DNA of 64,000 nt from Agromyces albus. GTDB taxonomy: Bacteria > Actinomycetota > Actinomycetes > Actinomycetales > Microbacteriaceae. The notes below the pieces were generated by a model. It was not told the origin of the DNA. It saw only the letters and a list, made by a program, of their open reading frames with translations, and ran no database searches. The position numbers and the translations under genes are program-made. Shown here in pieces: positions 1 through 7,845 of this stretch. Location of the stretch: the NCBI RefSeq assembly GCF_030815405.1, contig NZ_JAUSWX010000001.1, positions 992,001 through 1,056,000 on the forward strand, written 5' to 3'. Positions within the stretch are counted from its first letter, which is position 1, and every line of letters starts with the position of its first letter.

Positions 1-1
1 G

Positions 2-721
2 CACATACCGGTACCAGATGCGGCGCCAGAAGCCCGCGAAGAGGAGATTGAGAAGCTCGGGGACGACCTTGCTCAGGCGGATGCTCGAGATCTCGTTGCC
101 GTAGACGGCCGGAATCGGCACGTCGACGGCGGGAACCTGCTGGATATTCAGGTGGATGAGCAAGTCGTTCTCGAAGCTGTACCTGCGTGCGACGGAATCA
201 AGCGGTACACGCTTGAGCACCTCCGTCCGCACGGCCGTATAGCCGTTCTGCGGATCGAACAGGTGCCAGTAGCCCGAGGCGAGCTTCGTCATGAACGAGA
301 GCACGATGTTGCCGTACACGCGGTGCCGCGGCATCCCCTCGAATGACTCCGGCGCGAAGAATCGATTCGCCTTCGAGAACCCGAAACCGGAAGCCGTGAC
401 CTTGTCGAGCAGATCGGGCAGGTAGGCCGGATCCATCTGGGCGTCGCCGGCCATGACGACATTGACGTCGGCGCCGAGCTCCATCGCCGCCTTGTGTCCG
501 GTGATGATGGCGCCACCGACGCCCTGGTTCACCTCGTGCCGGAGCAGTGTCACCCGCGAGGAATCGATCGAGCGGACGACCTCGCTCGTCGCGTCGGGAC
601 TGCAATCATCGACGATCACGATGTGATCGACGAAGTCGGGCATGGTCTCGATGACCGTGCCGATCATCGCCTCCTCCTTGTAGGCGGGGACGACCGCTGC
701 GATTACTGCACCCTTGTACAT
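2..721 (-). CDS. GtrB/DPM1-like glycosyltransferase family 2 (C-terminus cut off)
   Basis: The reverse strand stays open from an ATG at 721 to the window edge, giving 240 residues. The N-terminus reads VVPAYKEEAMIG, then IVDDCSPDAT near residue 36, and a GDAQMD nucleotide-sugar/metal motif at about 92-97, with FDPQNG at 155-160. This is the GT-A fold of polyprenol-phosphate hexose synthases (GtrB, DPM1). Such enzymes move a sugar from a nucleotide onto a lipid phosphate at the inner membrane face. A TAG lies directly before the ATG in frame, so no longer start exists. It follows gtrA with no gap, supporting a GtrA/GtrB pair. Exact sugar unknown; any C-terminal membrane segments lie outside the window. 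Confidence 0.85.
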   Translation of the reverse strand, partial: MYKGAVIAAVVPAYKEEAMIGTVIETMPDFVDHIVIVDDCSPDATSEVVRSIDSSRVTLLRHEVNQGVGGAIITGHKAAMELGADVNVVMAGDAQMDPAYLPDLLDKVTASGFGFSKANRFFAPESFEGMPRHRVYGNIVLSFMTKLASGYWHLFDPQNGYTAVRTEVLKRVPLDSVARRYSFENDLLIHLNIQQVPAVDVPIPAVYGNEISSIRLSKVVPELLNLLFAGFWRRIWYRYV

Positions 722-1126
722 CTATGCTCGGCTCTCTCTTGGATTCTCCGCGAACACCCAATACCGGTACGCGAAATAGTTCCATACGGTCATCACGACG
801 GTGGCGATGACCTTCCCGGCCACCCAGCCGGCGCCGGTCCAATCGACGGAAGCGACGATCACCACGCTCGCGGCGGTGTTGAACGCCACGAGCACCGCAT
901 ACTTCAAGATGGCGATCCCGTGCGGCGCCATCGAGGTGAAGGCGAACATCTTCTGCACCGTGTAGGTGAAGAAGAAACTCAACAGGAACGCTGCAGCGGT
1001 CGCCAGCCAGAGCGGCCAGCCCAGCACATTCTTGAACAGCGCGAGAAGCCCGAGATCGACGAGGAACGCCGCGCCGCCCGCGATCAGGTACCGCACGGCG
1101 CTGTGGCCGAACACACGTCTGATCAC
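722..1126 (-). CDS. GtrA family membrane protein (lipid-linked sugar flippase)
   Basis: This small protein has four hydrophobic segments and matches the GtrA family, which is thought to flip polyprenol-phosphate sugars across the membrane. I chose the GTG at 1126 (134 residues, starting MIRRVFGHSAVRYL), two bases after the upstream gene's stop. An AGGGG lies about 12 bases before it. The frame is open up to 1192, but that extension overlaps the oxidoreductase and is low-complexity. The stop at 722 abuts the ATG of the next glycosyltransferase, so both are probably translated together. Confidence 0.8.
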   Translation of the reverse strand: MIRRVFGHSAVRYLIAGGAAFLVDLGLLALFKNVLGWPLWLATAAAFLLSFFFTYTVQKMFAFTSMAPHGIAILKYAVLVAFNTAASVVIVASVDWTGAGWVAGKVIATVVMTVWNYFAYRYWVFAENPRESRA

Positions 1127-1127
1127 G

Positions 1128-2090
1128 TCAGCTGCGACCCCTGCTCGAGGTCGCAGCGTCGATGACCTCGTGGGAGGGGAGGATCGTGGCACGCTCGGCC
1201 GCGGCGTCGCCGGTGCCCTCGACCAGATCGACGAAGTGCGAGAACTGCGTGGTGAGCGGCTCCTGCGAGCTCACGAGCTCGGGAATCTCGATGACGGTCT
1301 GCTGGCGATATCCGCGCCCCTCATCGACCGCGTTCTCGGAGACGTGGTGGTAGACCGTGACATCCCGCCGCAGCAGGTCGACCTCGATCAGGCGATCCGC
1401 CTCGTGGATCGAAAGCTGGCGGATCTTGCGTTGGCCGATGCGACTCGCCGACACGTGCGCGATGGCACCGTCGCCGAAGCCGAGCAGTGTTTCGGCGACA
1501 TCCTCGGCACCATCGGCGGAATCGGGATGGAAGAAGCCCAGTCGAGCGTCGACCGTGGTCGGCTCCGTGCCGATGAGATTGATGGCGAGATCGACGTCGT
1601 GAACGAGGAGATCCCACGCGACACCGGTTCGGATTCGCGGGGCGTACGGCGAGTGCCTCGTCGCGGTGATGTGCAATGGACGGTCGACGAGCGCTCGCGC
1701 CGTCATGACGGCCGGGTTGTACCGTTCGAGCAGGCCGCAGACCAGGGGCAGGTCGCGTTGCTCGGCCAGTGCGATGATCTCACGCGTCTTGAGGAGGCTG
1801 TCTGCGACCGGCTTCTCGATGAGCACCGCGGTGTCCTGGCTCAGCACCTGCATCGCGAGCTCGTGATGGGCTTCCGTCGCCGCCGCGATCACGACGCCGT
1901 CGAAGTCGCTGAGATCGGGGAGCTCGGGTGCCCATTCGGTGCCGAATCGCTCCGCGACCATGGCGCCGACCGACTTCCGCGGATCGACGAGGACGGCGAG
2001 ATCCGCGCGTTGCGACTGTGAGATGACCCGGGCGTGGTGCGATCCCATGGTTCCGGCGCCGATGAGCGCGATCCGCAGACGGTGGCTCAT
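1128..2090 (-). CDS. Gfo/Idh/MocA family NAD(P)-dependent oxidoreductase (GnnA/WbpB-like)
   Basis: The 320-residue protein starts with a Rossmann fold (IGAGTMGSHHAR near residue 10). It carries the family EKP motif at 92-94 and a HDVD motif at 164-167, where the catalytic His/Asp usually sit. Family members oxidise or epimerise sugar hydroxyls. The start overlaps the stop of the DegT aminotransferase gene by four bases (ATGA). With that gene and the nearby LpxA-like acyltransferase it forms the oxidase/transaminase/acyltransferase set that makes 3-amino-3-deoxy nucleotide sugars (GnnA-GnnB or WbpB-WbpE). That pathway role is an inference from context; the family assignment is firm. Confidence 0.85.
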   Translation of the reverse strand: MSHRLRIALIGAGTMGSHHARVISQSQRADLAVLVDPRKSVGAMVAERFGTEWAPELPDLSDFDGVVIAAATEAHHELAMQVLSQDTAVLIEKPVADSLLKTREIIALAEQRDLPLVCGLLERYNPAVMTARALVDRPLHITATRHSPYAPRIRTGVAWDLLVHDVDLAINLIGTEPTTVDARLGFFHPDSADGAEDVAETLLGFGDGAIAHVSASRIGQRKIRQLSIHEADRLIEVDLLRRDVTVYHHVSENAVDEGRGYRQQTVIEIPELVSSQEPLTTQFSHFVDLVEGTGDAAAERATILPSHEVIDAATSSRGRS

Positions 2091-3193
2091 CGGGAGGCTC
2101 CTGAGATCTTGCGCACGGCGGCGATGACGGCGTCGACCTCGTCATCGGCGAGATGGTGATGAACCGGGAGTGACACCACTTCGCGGGCGACGCGGGCCGC
2201 CACGGGAGTGTCGGCGATGGAGACGCGAGGATGGCGGCGGTATGCGTCGTAGTCGGTGACGAGTCGCGGGTAGTACGCCCCGCTGCCGATGCCGTGCTCG
2301 GTCAGCTGTTCCACGAACTCCGCCCTGTCGACGCGAGCCTCCTCGGTGACCCGGATCGTGTACTGGTGCCAGACGTGCTCGCGCCCGGCAAGCTCTCGGG
2401 GCACCACGATGCCGGGCGCATCCGCGAGCCCCTCGGTCAGTCGCGCGGCATTGCGCCGCCGCGTCTCGACGATCGATGCGTATCGGGCGAGTTGGGGGAT
2501 GCCGACCGCGGCCTGGAGATCGGTGAGGCGGTAGTTGTGGCCTGCCACCTCGTACTCGTACCGAGCCCGCATCCCCTGGTTTCGGAGGACCCTGAGTCGA
2601 TCGGCGAGGTCCGCATCATCAGTCACGATGAGGCCGCCTTCACCTGTGGTGAGGTTCTTCGTGGCGTACAGCGAGAACGTGCCCAGGCCGTAGCTGCCGG
2701 CCGCTCGCCCGTGGTACGTCGCGCCGTGGGACTGGGCCGCGTCTTCGAGGATGCGCAATCCGTGATCGTGCGCCAGCGCCTCGATGGGCTGCATGTCGGC
2801 CATCTGGCCGTAGAGATGCACGGGGGCGAGCACCTTCGTGCGGGTCGTGATGCGCTCCCGTACGGAGGCGGGATCGAGGTTGAAGTCCTCATCGCGGATG
2901 TCTGCGAAGGTCGCCGTGGCGCCGGCCTCGAGAATCGCGTTGAGGGTCGCGACGAAGGTGAATGGAGTCGTCAGCACTTCGTCGCCTGGCTGGAGGTCGA
3001 GCACCTCGAGTGCGCCGACCAGTGCCGTGGTGCCGTTGTTCACGGCGATCACGTGGTCGAGGCCGAAGGTTGCCGCGAACTCGTCCTCGAGCTGCTTCAC
3101 CTTGGGGCCCTGCGCGATCGAACCCGACCGCAGCACTTCGAGAACCAGTTCCTCTTCTTCGATTCCGAACTGGACGCGTGTGATGGGGATCAT
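2087..3193 (-). CDS. DegT/DnrJ/EryC1 family sugar aminotransferase (GnnB/WbpE-like)
   Basis: The 368-residue PLP-dependent sugar aminotransferase begins MIPITRVQFGIEEEE. It shows NNGTTAL near residue 52, EDAAQSHGA at 150-158 and the PLP lysine in SLYATKN (K179). It should transfer an amino group from glutamate to a keto-sugar nucleotide. I used the ATG at 3193, preceded by ACGAGGAACA; the open frame continues to 3442, but that upstream part is non-homologous and runs through the divergent promoter region. It is translationally coupled to the Gfo/Idh gene downstream. The pair probably converts a hydroxyl into an amine on a UDP-sugar. Confidence 0.88.
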   Translation of the reverse strand: MIPITRVQFGIEEEELVLEVLRSGSIAQGPKVKQLEDEFAATFGLDHVIAVNNGTTALVGALEVLDLQPGDEVLTTPFTFVATLNAILEAGATATFADIRDEDFNLDPASVRERITTRTKVLAPVHLYGQMADMQPIEALAHDHGLRILEDAAQSHGATYHGRAAGSYGLGTFSLYATKNLTTGEGGLIVTDDADLADRLRVLRNQGMRARYEYEVAGHNYRLTDLQAAVGIPQLARYASIVETRRRNAARLTEGLADAPGIVVPRELAGREHVWHQYTIRVTEEARVDRAEFVEQLTEHGIGSGAYYPRLVTDYDAYRRHPRVSIADTPVAARVAREVVSLPVHHHLADDEVDAVIAAVRKISGASR

Positions 3194-3305
3194 TGTTCCT
3201 CGTGGGTTAGATTGCAATGTGCAGGATGCGATTGTCTGCGGATCCCGCCCCCGATACCCTACCTTCTCGCGCGAGAGGCGCGCCGATCGACTCAGGAAGG
3301 TCGAC
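3194..3305. promoter_or_regulatory. Divergent promoter region with 12-bp palindrome
   Basis: This 112-base spacer separates the aminotransferase (reverse) from the LpxA-like gene (forward). A forward -10-like TACCCT lies at 3255-3260. A perfect palindrome, TCTCGCGCGAGA, follows at 3265-3276, where the transcription start and first bases would lie. The strong Shine-Dalgarno AGGAAGG before 3306 ends the spacer. The palindrome could be an operator; this is inference. Confidence 0.35.
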
Positions 3306-4013
3306 GTGAACGCGATACACCCCACTGCCCAGCTCACCGGAGACGTCCGGTTCGGTTCCGGCAACACGATCGGTGCCTTCGCCGTGATCACCGGGCCCGT
3401 CGAGATCGGCGATGACAACTGGTTCGGCTCCGGAGTGGTCATCGGTGCGCCTCCCGAGGTGCGCGGATTCGCTCATCCGACCCACCTCGATGGGTCGGTT
3501 GACGCTGCCGGGGTGCGCATCGGCGACCGGAACGTCGTGCGGGAGTACGCGCAGATCCACCAGGGTTGGGAACACCCGACTCGGATCTCCGATGACACGT
3601 TCATCATGAACCAGTCCTACCTCGCACACGACGTCGAGCTCGGAGACGGCGTGACGCTGGCTTCGAGTGTGCTCCTGGCCGGTCACGTGCTCGTCGAAGC
3701 GAGGGCCAACCTCGGTCTCGGCACCGTGGTCCATCAGCGCTCGCGGATCGGTGCGGGGGCGATGATCGGCATGGGCTCGGTCGTGACTCGGGACGTTCCG
3801 CCGTTCGCGAAGGCGTACGGGAACCCGGCTCGCGTCCAGGGAGCCAACACGGTCGGCATGGATCGCAGCGGTTACGGAGACGAGGCGGCACGCTCCCTCG
3901 ACGCGGTGTATCGAGGCGAGTTCGACCCGGGCGACGCCCTCGACGCCGTCGCGGCGTCTCCCCTGAGAGCCATTTTGGCGGAGTGGTTCGAGCGCGCGGA
4001 GCGCCGGCAGTGA
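3306..4013 (+). CDS. LpxA-like UDP-amino-sugar N/O-acyltransferase
   Basis: The 235-residue protein is a left-handed beta-helix acyltransferase built of hexapeptide repeats over residues 1-165. It keeps LpxA landmarks: AHD with His108 (the LpxA catalytic base position), AGH (His127), VHQ (His143), a GNPARVQGAN loop, and an LpxA-type helical C-terminal domain (about 185-235). The start is GTG 3306 behind AGGAAGG with ideal spacing. LpxA normally acylates UDP-GlcNAc in lipid A synthesis. Here it neighbours Gfo/Idh and DegT genes, so the substrate may be a UDP-3-amino sugar destined for a surface glycan. It overlaps the next gene as GTGA. Confidence 0.85.
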   Translation: MNAIHPTAQLTGDVRFGSGNTIGAFAVITGPVEIGDDNWFGSGVVIGAPPEVRGFAHPTHLDGSVDAAGVRIGDRNVVREYAQIHQGWEHPTRISDDTFIMNQSYLAHDVELGDGVTLASSVLLAGHVLVEARANLGLGTVVHQRSRIGAGAMIGMGSVVTRDVPPFAKAYGNPARVQGANTVGMDRSGYGDEAARSLDAVYRGEFDPGDALDAVAASPLRAILAEWFERAERRQ

Positions 4014-5572
4014 GCGGAGGGGCTTCAGGCCGTCGCTGGGGGGGATGGGTGATCGCGTTCCTCGTGACGTTCGCCCTCTCGACGACGTGGGCTCTCGCGA
4101 GCCCGATCTTCTCGGTTCCAGACGAGAACGCGCACGCCTTGAAGGCGATCGCCCAGTTGCAGGGGCAGGTGGTCGGCTACACGTTGCCCGACGTCAAGCA
4201 CATCGTCGTCGATCTCGGGCCTGAAGACGCCTATCACGGCAACATCATGTGCTTCGTCACGCATCCCGACGTCACCGCGAACTGCGGGAACGAACTCGGC
4301 GACCCGAAGGGCCAGCTCTGGTTCAATACCTGGGTCGGGGCGTACAACCCGGTCTATTACTACCTCGTGGGATGGCCGAGCCTGATCCTCGACGGAAATG
4401 CGAGTGTGTACGGCATGCGCATTGCAAGCGCCTTCCTCGGTGCCGTCCTGCTCGCTTTCGCATTCCAGGCGGCCACGTCAGGTGCCCGGTCGCGGTGGAT
4501 GCCGCTCGGCGTCGCGTTCGCGGCCGCCCCGATGAGCCTGTACCTGATCGGCTCGGTGAATCCGAACGGTGCCGAGATCGCGTCGGCGGTGGCGCTGTGG
4601 GCGAGCCTCCTGCGGCTGCTCGAGTCCTTCGATGAGAGTTCGGAGCGGCCGGCGATTCCACGACCGTGGCTGTGGGCGATCGTGACCGCTTCGGCGATCG
4701 TGCTCGTGAATGCCCGGGCGACCGGCCCGCTCTGGCTCGTGGTCGTCCTGGCAGCCTGCCTGCTCGCCGCCGGTTGGGAACGAACGAAGCGACTCTTCAC
4801 GACTCCGGCGAGCTACTGGTGGATCGGCGGGGTCGCGCTCGGCGGTCTGTTCTCGATCGGGTGGACGCTCTCGCGTGGGAGCCTGTCGAGCCAGGCCGAG
4901 GCATCGGACGCCCCGCTCGTGAACGGCACCTTCCTGCAGGGCTTCACGTACATGATCCGCATGACGCCGGACATCGTGCAGCAGGCCATCGGCTTCTTCG
5001 GATGGTTCGATACTCCGCTCCCTCTGTGGGTCTACTGGTTCTTCGTGGCGGCCGTCGCCCTGGTCGTCGTGCTCGCGACCGCGGCGACCCGACGTCGAAG
5101 CGTCATGGTCATGCTGCTGCTGCTCGCTGCCGCGATCCTGGTCCCGGCGTTCGTGCAGGCCTACAGCGTGCATCAGACCGGCTTCATCTGGCAGGGCCGG
5201 TACGGCCTGTTCCTCTATCTCGGCGTCGTCATCGCCGCAACCTGGTTGCTGAGCCGCGATGCCCCCCGGATCTCCTTCCTTGCGCCGAGGCTGACGTGGG
5301 TGGTCGCATCATTGCTCGGGGTCTACGGAATCATCGCGTTCGGTCTTGTCATGGTGCGGTACGTCATCGGTCGGGCGCCATTCGGCGAGATGCTCTCCGC
5401 GCCGCAGTGGCAGCCACCGCTCGGATGGCCGGCGCTCGTCTTCGCCTACGTGGCCGTCTCGGTCGCCGGAGTGGTCGCCCTCGGCCTGACCGCGCGGCAC
5501 ATCAATCAGCAAGAGCTCCATGCCGACCGAAGAATGAGTGCCGCCCCCGAAAGGTCGAGATCCGATGCCTGA
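4010..5572 (+). CDS. DUF2142 multi-spanning membrane protein (GT-C-like glycosyltransferase)
   Basis: This 520-residue protein has about ten to twelve hydrophobic segments. Its first extracytoplasmic loop carries PDENAH (D38, E39), the acidic signature of the DUF2142 family and of GT-C enzymes that use polyprenol-phosphate sugars. Long polar loop regions at about 45-110 contain two cysteines. GTG 4010 overlaps the acyltransferase stop (GTGA), giving translational coupling. With the GtrB-like and GtrA-like proteins it could be the terminal transferase of a three-component glycosylation set, acting on the outer membrane face. The transferase activity is inferred. Confidence 0.7.
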   Translation: MSGGASGRRWGGWVIAFLVTFALSTTWALASPIFSVPDENAHALKAIAQLQGQVVGYTLPDVKHIVVDLGPEDAYHGNIMCFVTHPDVTANCGNELGDPKGQLWFNTWVGAYNPVYYYLVGWPSLILDGNASVYGMRIASAFLGAVLLAFAFQAATSGARSRWMPLGVAFAAAPMSLYLIGSVNPNGAEIASAVALWASLLRLLESFDESSERPAIPRPWLWAIVTASAIVLVNARATGPLWLVVVLAACLLAAGWERTKRLFTTPASYWWIGGVALGGLFSIGWTLSRGSLSSQAEASDAPLVNGTFLQGFTYMIRMTPDIVQQAIGFFGWFDTPLPLWVYWFFVAAVALVVVLATAATRRRSVMVMLLLLAAAILVPAFVQAYSVHQTGFIWQGRYGLFLYLGVVIAATWLLSRDAPRISFLAPRLTWVVASLLGVYGIIAFGLVMVRYVIGRAPFGEMLSAPQWQPPLGWPALVFAYVAVSVAGVVALGLTARHINQQELHADRRMSAAPERSRSDA

Positions 5573-6731
5573 GCCGCGCATCGCGATAGCATACGACTGC
5601 TTCTTCCCGGTCCACCACGGTGGAGGCGAGCGCGTCTATCGACGACTGGCCGAACTCCTCGTCGAACGTGCCACGCGGGTGACGTACGTCACCCGCGCCG
5701 ACTGGGCACCCGATGCCGCTCCTCGCGCGTCCTTCGACATCGCCGGAGTCTGGCGCGGAGACATCTACGACGACCGCGGCACCCGCACCTCTCGGAGTGC
5801 CCTCGCGTTCGGGTTCGCGCTCTTCCGGCATTTCCTCCGTCACCGCCGCGACTACGATGTCGTCTTCGTCTCGGCGCTGCCCGTGCTCAACGTGTTCGCC
5901 GTGCGGCTCGCACTGCTCGGGAGACCCACGACGCTGATCGTCGATTGGCTCGAGGTGTGGAACGCCCGGAAGTGGCGCTCCTATGCGGGCCCGCTCGTCA
6001 GCTCAGTCGCGTGGGTGCTGCAGTCGATCGCCGTGCGCATCGGCGACATCGTGACCGTCAACAGTGAGTTCACCGGGGAGCGGCTGGTTCGGTATCGCCG
6101 GCGAGCGGATCCGATCGTGCTCGGCCTCATCGACCTCGTCGGCGAGGAACCCGAGGCATCCACCCGTGCGCCCGCCAGTCCGACGGCACTCTTCGTCGGC
6201 CGGCACATTGCCGACAAGCGGCTGGAGACGCTCCCGGCCGCGCTCGCCGTCGCACGGCAGAGGGCCCCCGGACTCGTGCTCCGGGTCGCCGGTTCGGGGC
6301 CGGAGACGGATCGCCTGCGGTCGGCGGCGCGTGACGCAGGCGTGGTCGACGCCGTCGAGATCCTCGGCAGGGTCGACGAGAAGACGCTGAGGCGGCTCTT
6401 CATCGAGTCCTCGGTACTCGTCAATCCGTCCGCTCGCGAGGGGTTCGGCCTCGTGGTCGCCGAGGCCGCCGCGGCCGGTACTCCGAGCGTCGTCGTGGCG
6501 GGGCCCGACAACGCTGCGGCTGAGCTCATCGACGACGGGGTGAACGGCCGCCTTGCCGCCGATGCCGGCGCCGAGGAACTCGGTTCCGCCATCGTCGACG
6601 TCGTTTTCGCGGGTGACGCCATGCGCCGGTCAACACTCGACTGGTTCGAGCGCGAACGGGTGGAGCGGAGCCTGCGACGCAGCGTCGATGTCCTCCTCGA
6701 GCGAGTCTTGGTGCTGAGAGGTCGTAGGTAG
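5565..6731 (+). CDS. GT4 family (GT-B fold) glycosyltransferase
   Basis: The 388-residue protein begins MPEPRIAIAYDCFFP with a glycine-rich acceptor loop (HHGGGERVYRRL). It ends with a GT4 donor-binding domain, including FVGRHIADKRLE and the E-x7-E motif in SAREGFGLVVAEA (about 290-303). It should transfer a sugar from a nucleotide donor in the cytoplasm during glycan assembly. I chose ATG 5565, preceded by AAAGG, overlapping the DUF2142 gene by eight bases. Donor and acceptor cannot be read from sequence. Confidence 0.82.
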   Translation: MPEPRIAIAYDCFFPVHHGGGERVYRRLAELLVERATRVTYVTRADWAPDAAPRASFDIAGVWRGDIYDDRGTRTSRSALAFGFALFRHFLRHRRDYDVVFVSALPVLNVFAVRLALLGRPTTLIVDWLEVWNARKWRSYAGPLVSSVAWVLQSIAVRIGDIVTVNSEFTGERLVRYRRRADPIVLGLIDLVGEEPEASTRAPASPTALFVGRHIADKRLETLPAALAVARQRAPGLVLRVAGSGPETDRLRSAARDAGVVDAVEILGRVDEKTLRRLFIESSVLVNPSAREGFGLVVAEAAAAGTPSVVVAGPDNAAAELIDDGVNGRLAADAGAEELGSAIVDVVFAGDAMRRSTLDWFERERVERSLRRSVDVLLERVLVLRGRR

Positions 6732-6734
6732 GCT

Positions 6735-6748
6735 GCCCCGGCCGGGGC
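6735..6748. terminator. Bidirectional hairpin between convergent glycosyltransferases
   Basis: The 14-base palindrome GCCCCGGCCGGGGC lies in the 22-base gap between two convergent genes, so either transcript can fold it (five-base stem, GGCC loop). No U-tract follows. Confidence 0.5.
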
Positions 6749-6753
6749 GATCG

Positions 6754-7845
6754 CTACGAGCCCTCGAGCGCGCGATCGAAGGAGCGCAGCGTTCCCGCGG
6801 CGGTACTGCGCCACGAGAACTCGGCCGCACGAGCGAGGCCGCGCCGCGACATCCGCTCCCGTTCGATCGAATCGGCGAGCACCTCGACGATGGCATTCGC
6901 GATGGCAGCAGGGGACCGCGAGTCGACGTACCGCGCCGCGTCGCCGGCAACCTCGTGGATGACCGGGAGATCCGAGGCGATCACCGGACATCCGCGCGCC
7001 ATCGCCTCGAGCGGCGGCAGGCCGAAGCCCTCGAACCGGGTCGGGAACACGAATGCCGTCGCCGAGGCGTACAGCTGCTCGAGCTCGTTCGAATCGAGCC
7101 AGCCGCGGAGCTCGACGGAGCGACCGAGATCGAGGCGTGCGACGTCCGCGCGTAGCGGGTCGTCGCCGTGGCTGCCGGTGATCACGAGTCGTGGCCGGCC
7201 GGCCGGCTCGATGAGCGCGATCGCCTCGAGCAGGCCGGTGAAGTTCTTGTGCGGCATCCGGTTCCCGACCGAGAGCAGGAGGTTGTCTCGTCGAGCGACC
7301 CGAGTGGCGGATGCCTCGACCTCGCCGCCCGCGAGCGGGACGACGTCGATGTGGTCGCGGTCGAGGTGGAGGAGCCGTTCGATGTCATCGCGAGTCGCCT
7401 CGCTCACGGTGAGGACGCGGCTGGCCGCGAGCGCGGCGCGTCGATTCATCCATCGCAGCACGGGGGCGTACGGGCCCGGCAGATACTCGGGGTGGCGGAA
7501 CGGGAGCAGGTCGTGGATCGTGACGACCATGGGGACGGGGGCGTGCACGGGCCCGAGATTCGCCGGCGCATGCACGAGGTCGGCACCGAGCCGCCGCGCG
7601 GCGCGCGAGACCGAGAGCAGCTCGCCACGAGCCCAGGCGACGCGATCGTCGCCTGAGATCCCGGATGCCACGAGCTCGCCGGGGAACCATGGTGCCCCGC
7701 GCTCGACGAGTTCGCGCGAGGCAAAGCCGATGATCTCGAGCCCGGGCCTGAGTTCGGCGATCTGGGGGTACACCTGTCGCACGGACGACTCCATGCCGCC
7801 CTTCTTGCCCGTGTAGAAGAGCAGGTCGACGAGGAGGCGGGTCAT
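6754..7845 (-). CDS. GT4 family glycosyltransferase (mannosyltransferase-like)
   Basis: The 363-residue GT-B protein has an N-terminal acceptor domain with a GKKGGMESSVRQV loop, followed by VVTIHDLLPFRHPEY. The C-terminal donor domain shows LLSVGNRMPHKNF and RFEGFGLPPLEAMARG (about 268-283), with the typical E-x7-E. These features match actinobacterial GT4 mannosyl- or rhamnosyltransferases. It is the last gene of a coupled three-gene run: its ATG overlaps the flippase stop (ATGA). Sugar specificity is unknown. Confidence 0.82.
   Translation of the reverse strand: MTRLLVDLLFYTGKKGGMESSVRQVYPQIAELRPGLEIIGFASRELVERGAPWFPGELVASGISGDDRVAWARGELLSVSRAARRLGADLVHAPANLGPVHAPVPMVVTIHDLLPFRHPEYLPGPYAPVLRWMNRRAALAASRVLTVSEATRDDIERLLHLDRDHIDVVPLAGGEVEASATRVARRDNLLLSVGNRMPHKNFTGLLEAIALIEPAGRPRLVITGSHGDDPLRADVARLDLGRSVELRGWLDSNELEQLYASATAFVFPTRFEGFGLPPLEAMARGCPVIASDLPVIHEVAGDAARYVDSRSPAAIANAIVEVLADSIERERMSRRGLARAAEFSWRSTAAGTLRSFDRALEGS

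Noticed and set aside
966..2021. Long forward open frame opposite the Gfo/Idh gene, and many similar long antisense frames
   Set aside because: High-GC genes leave open frames on the opposite strand; the product is Arg/Asp/Glu-rich low-complexity sequence with no family blocks, while the reverse-strand protein is clearly conserved.
3306..4013. LpxA-like gene as a sign of Gram-negative DNA or an outer membrane
   Set aside because: Base composition and codon use match its neighbours, no other lipid A genes occur, and the whole window is actinobacterial.
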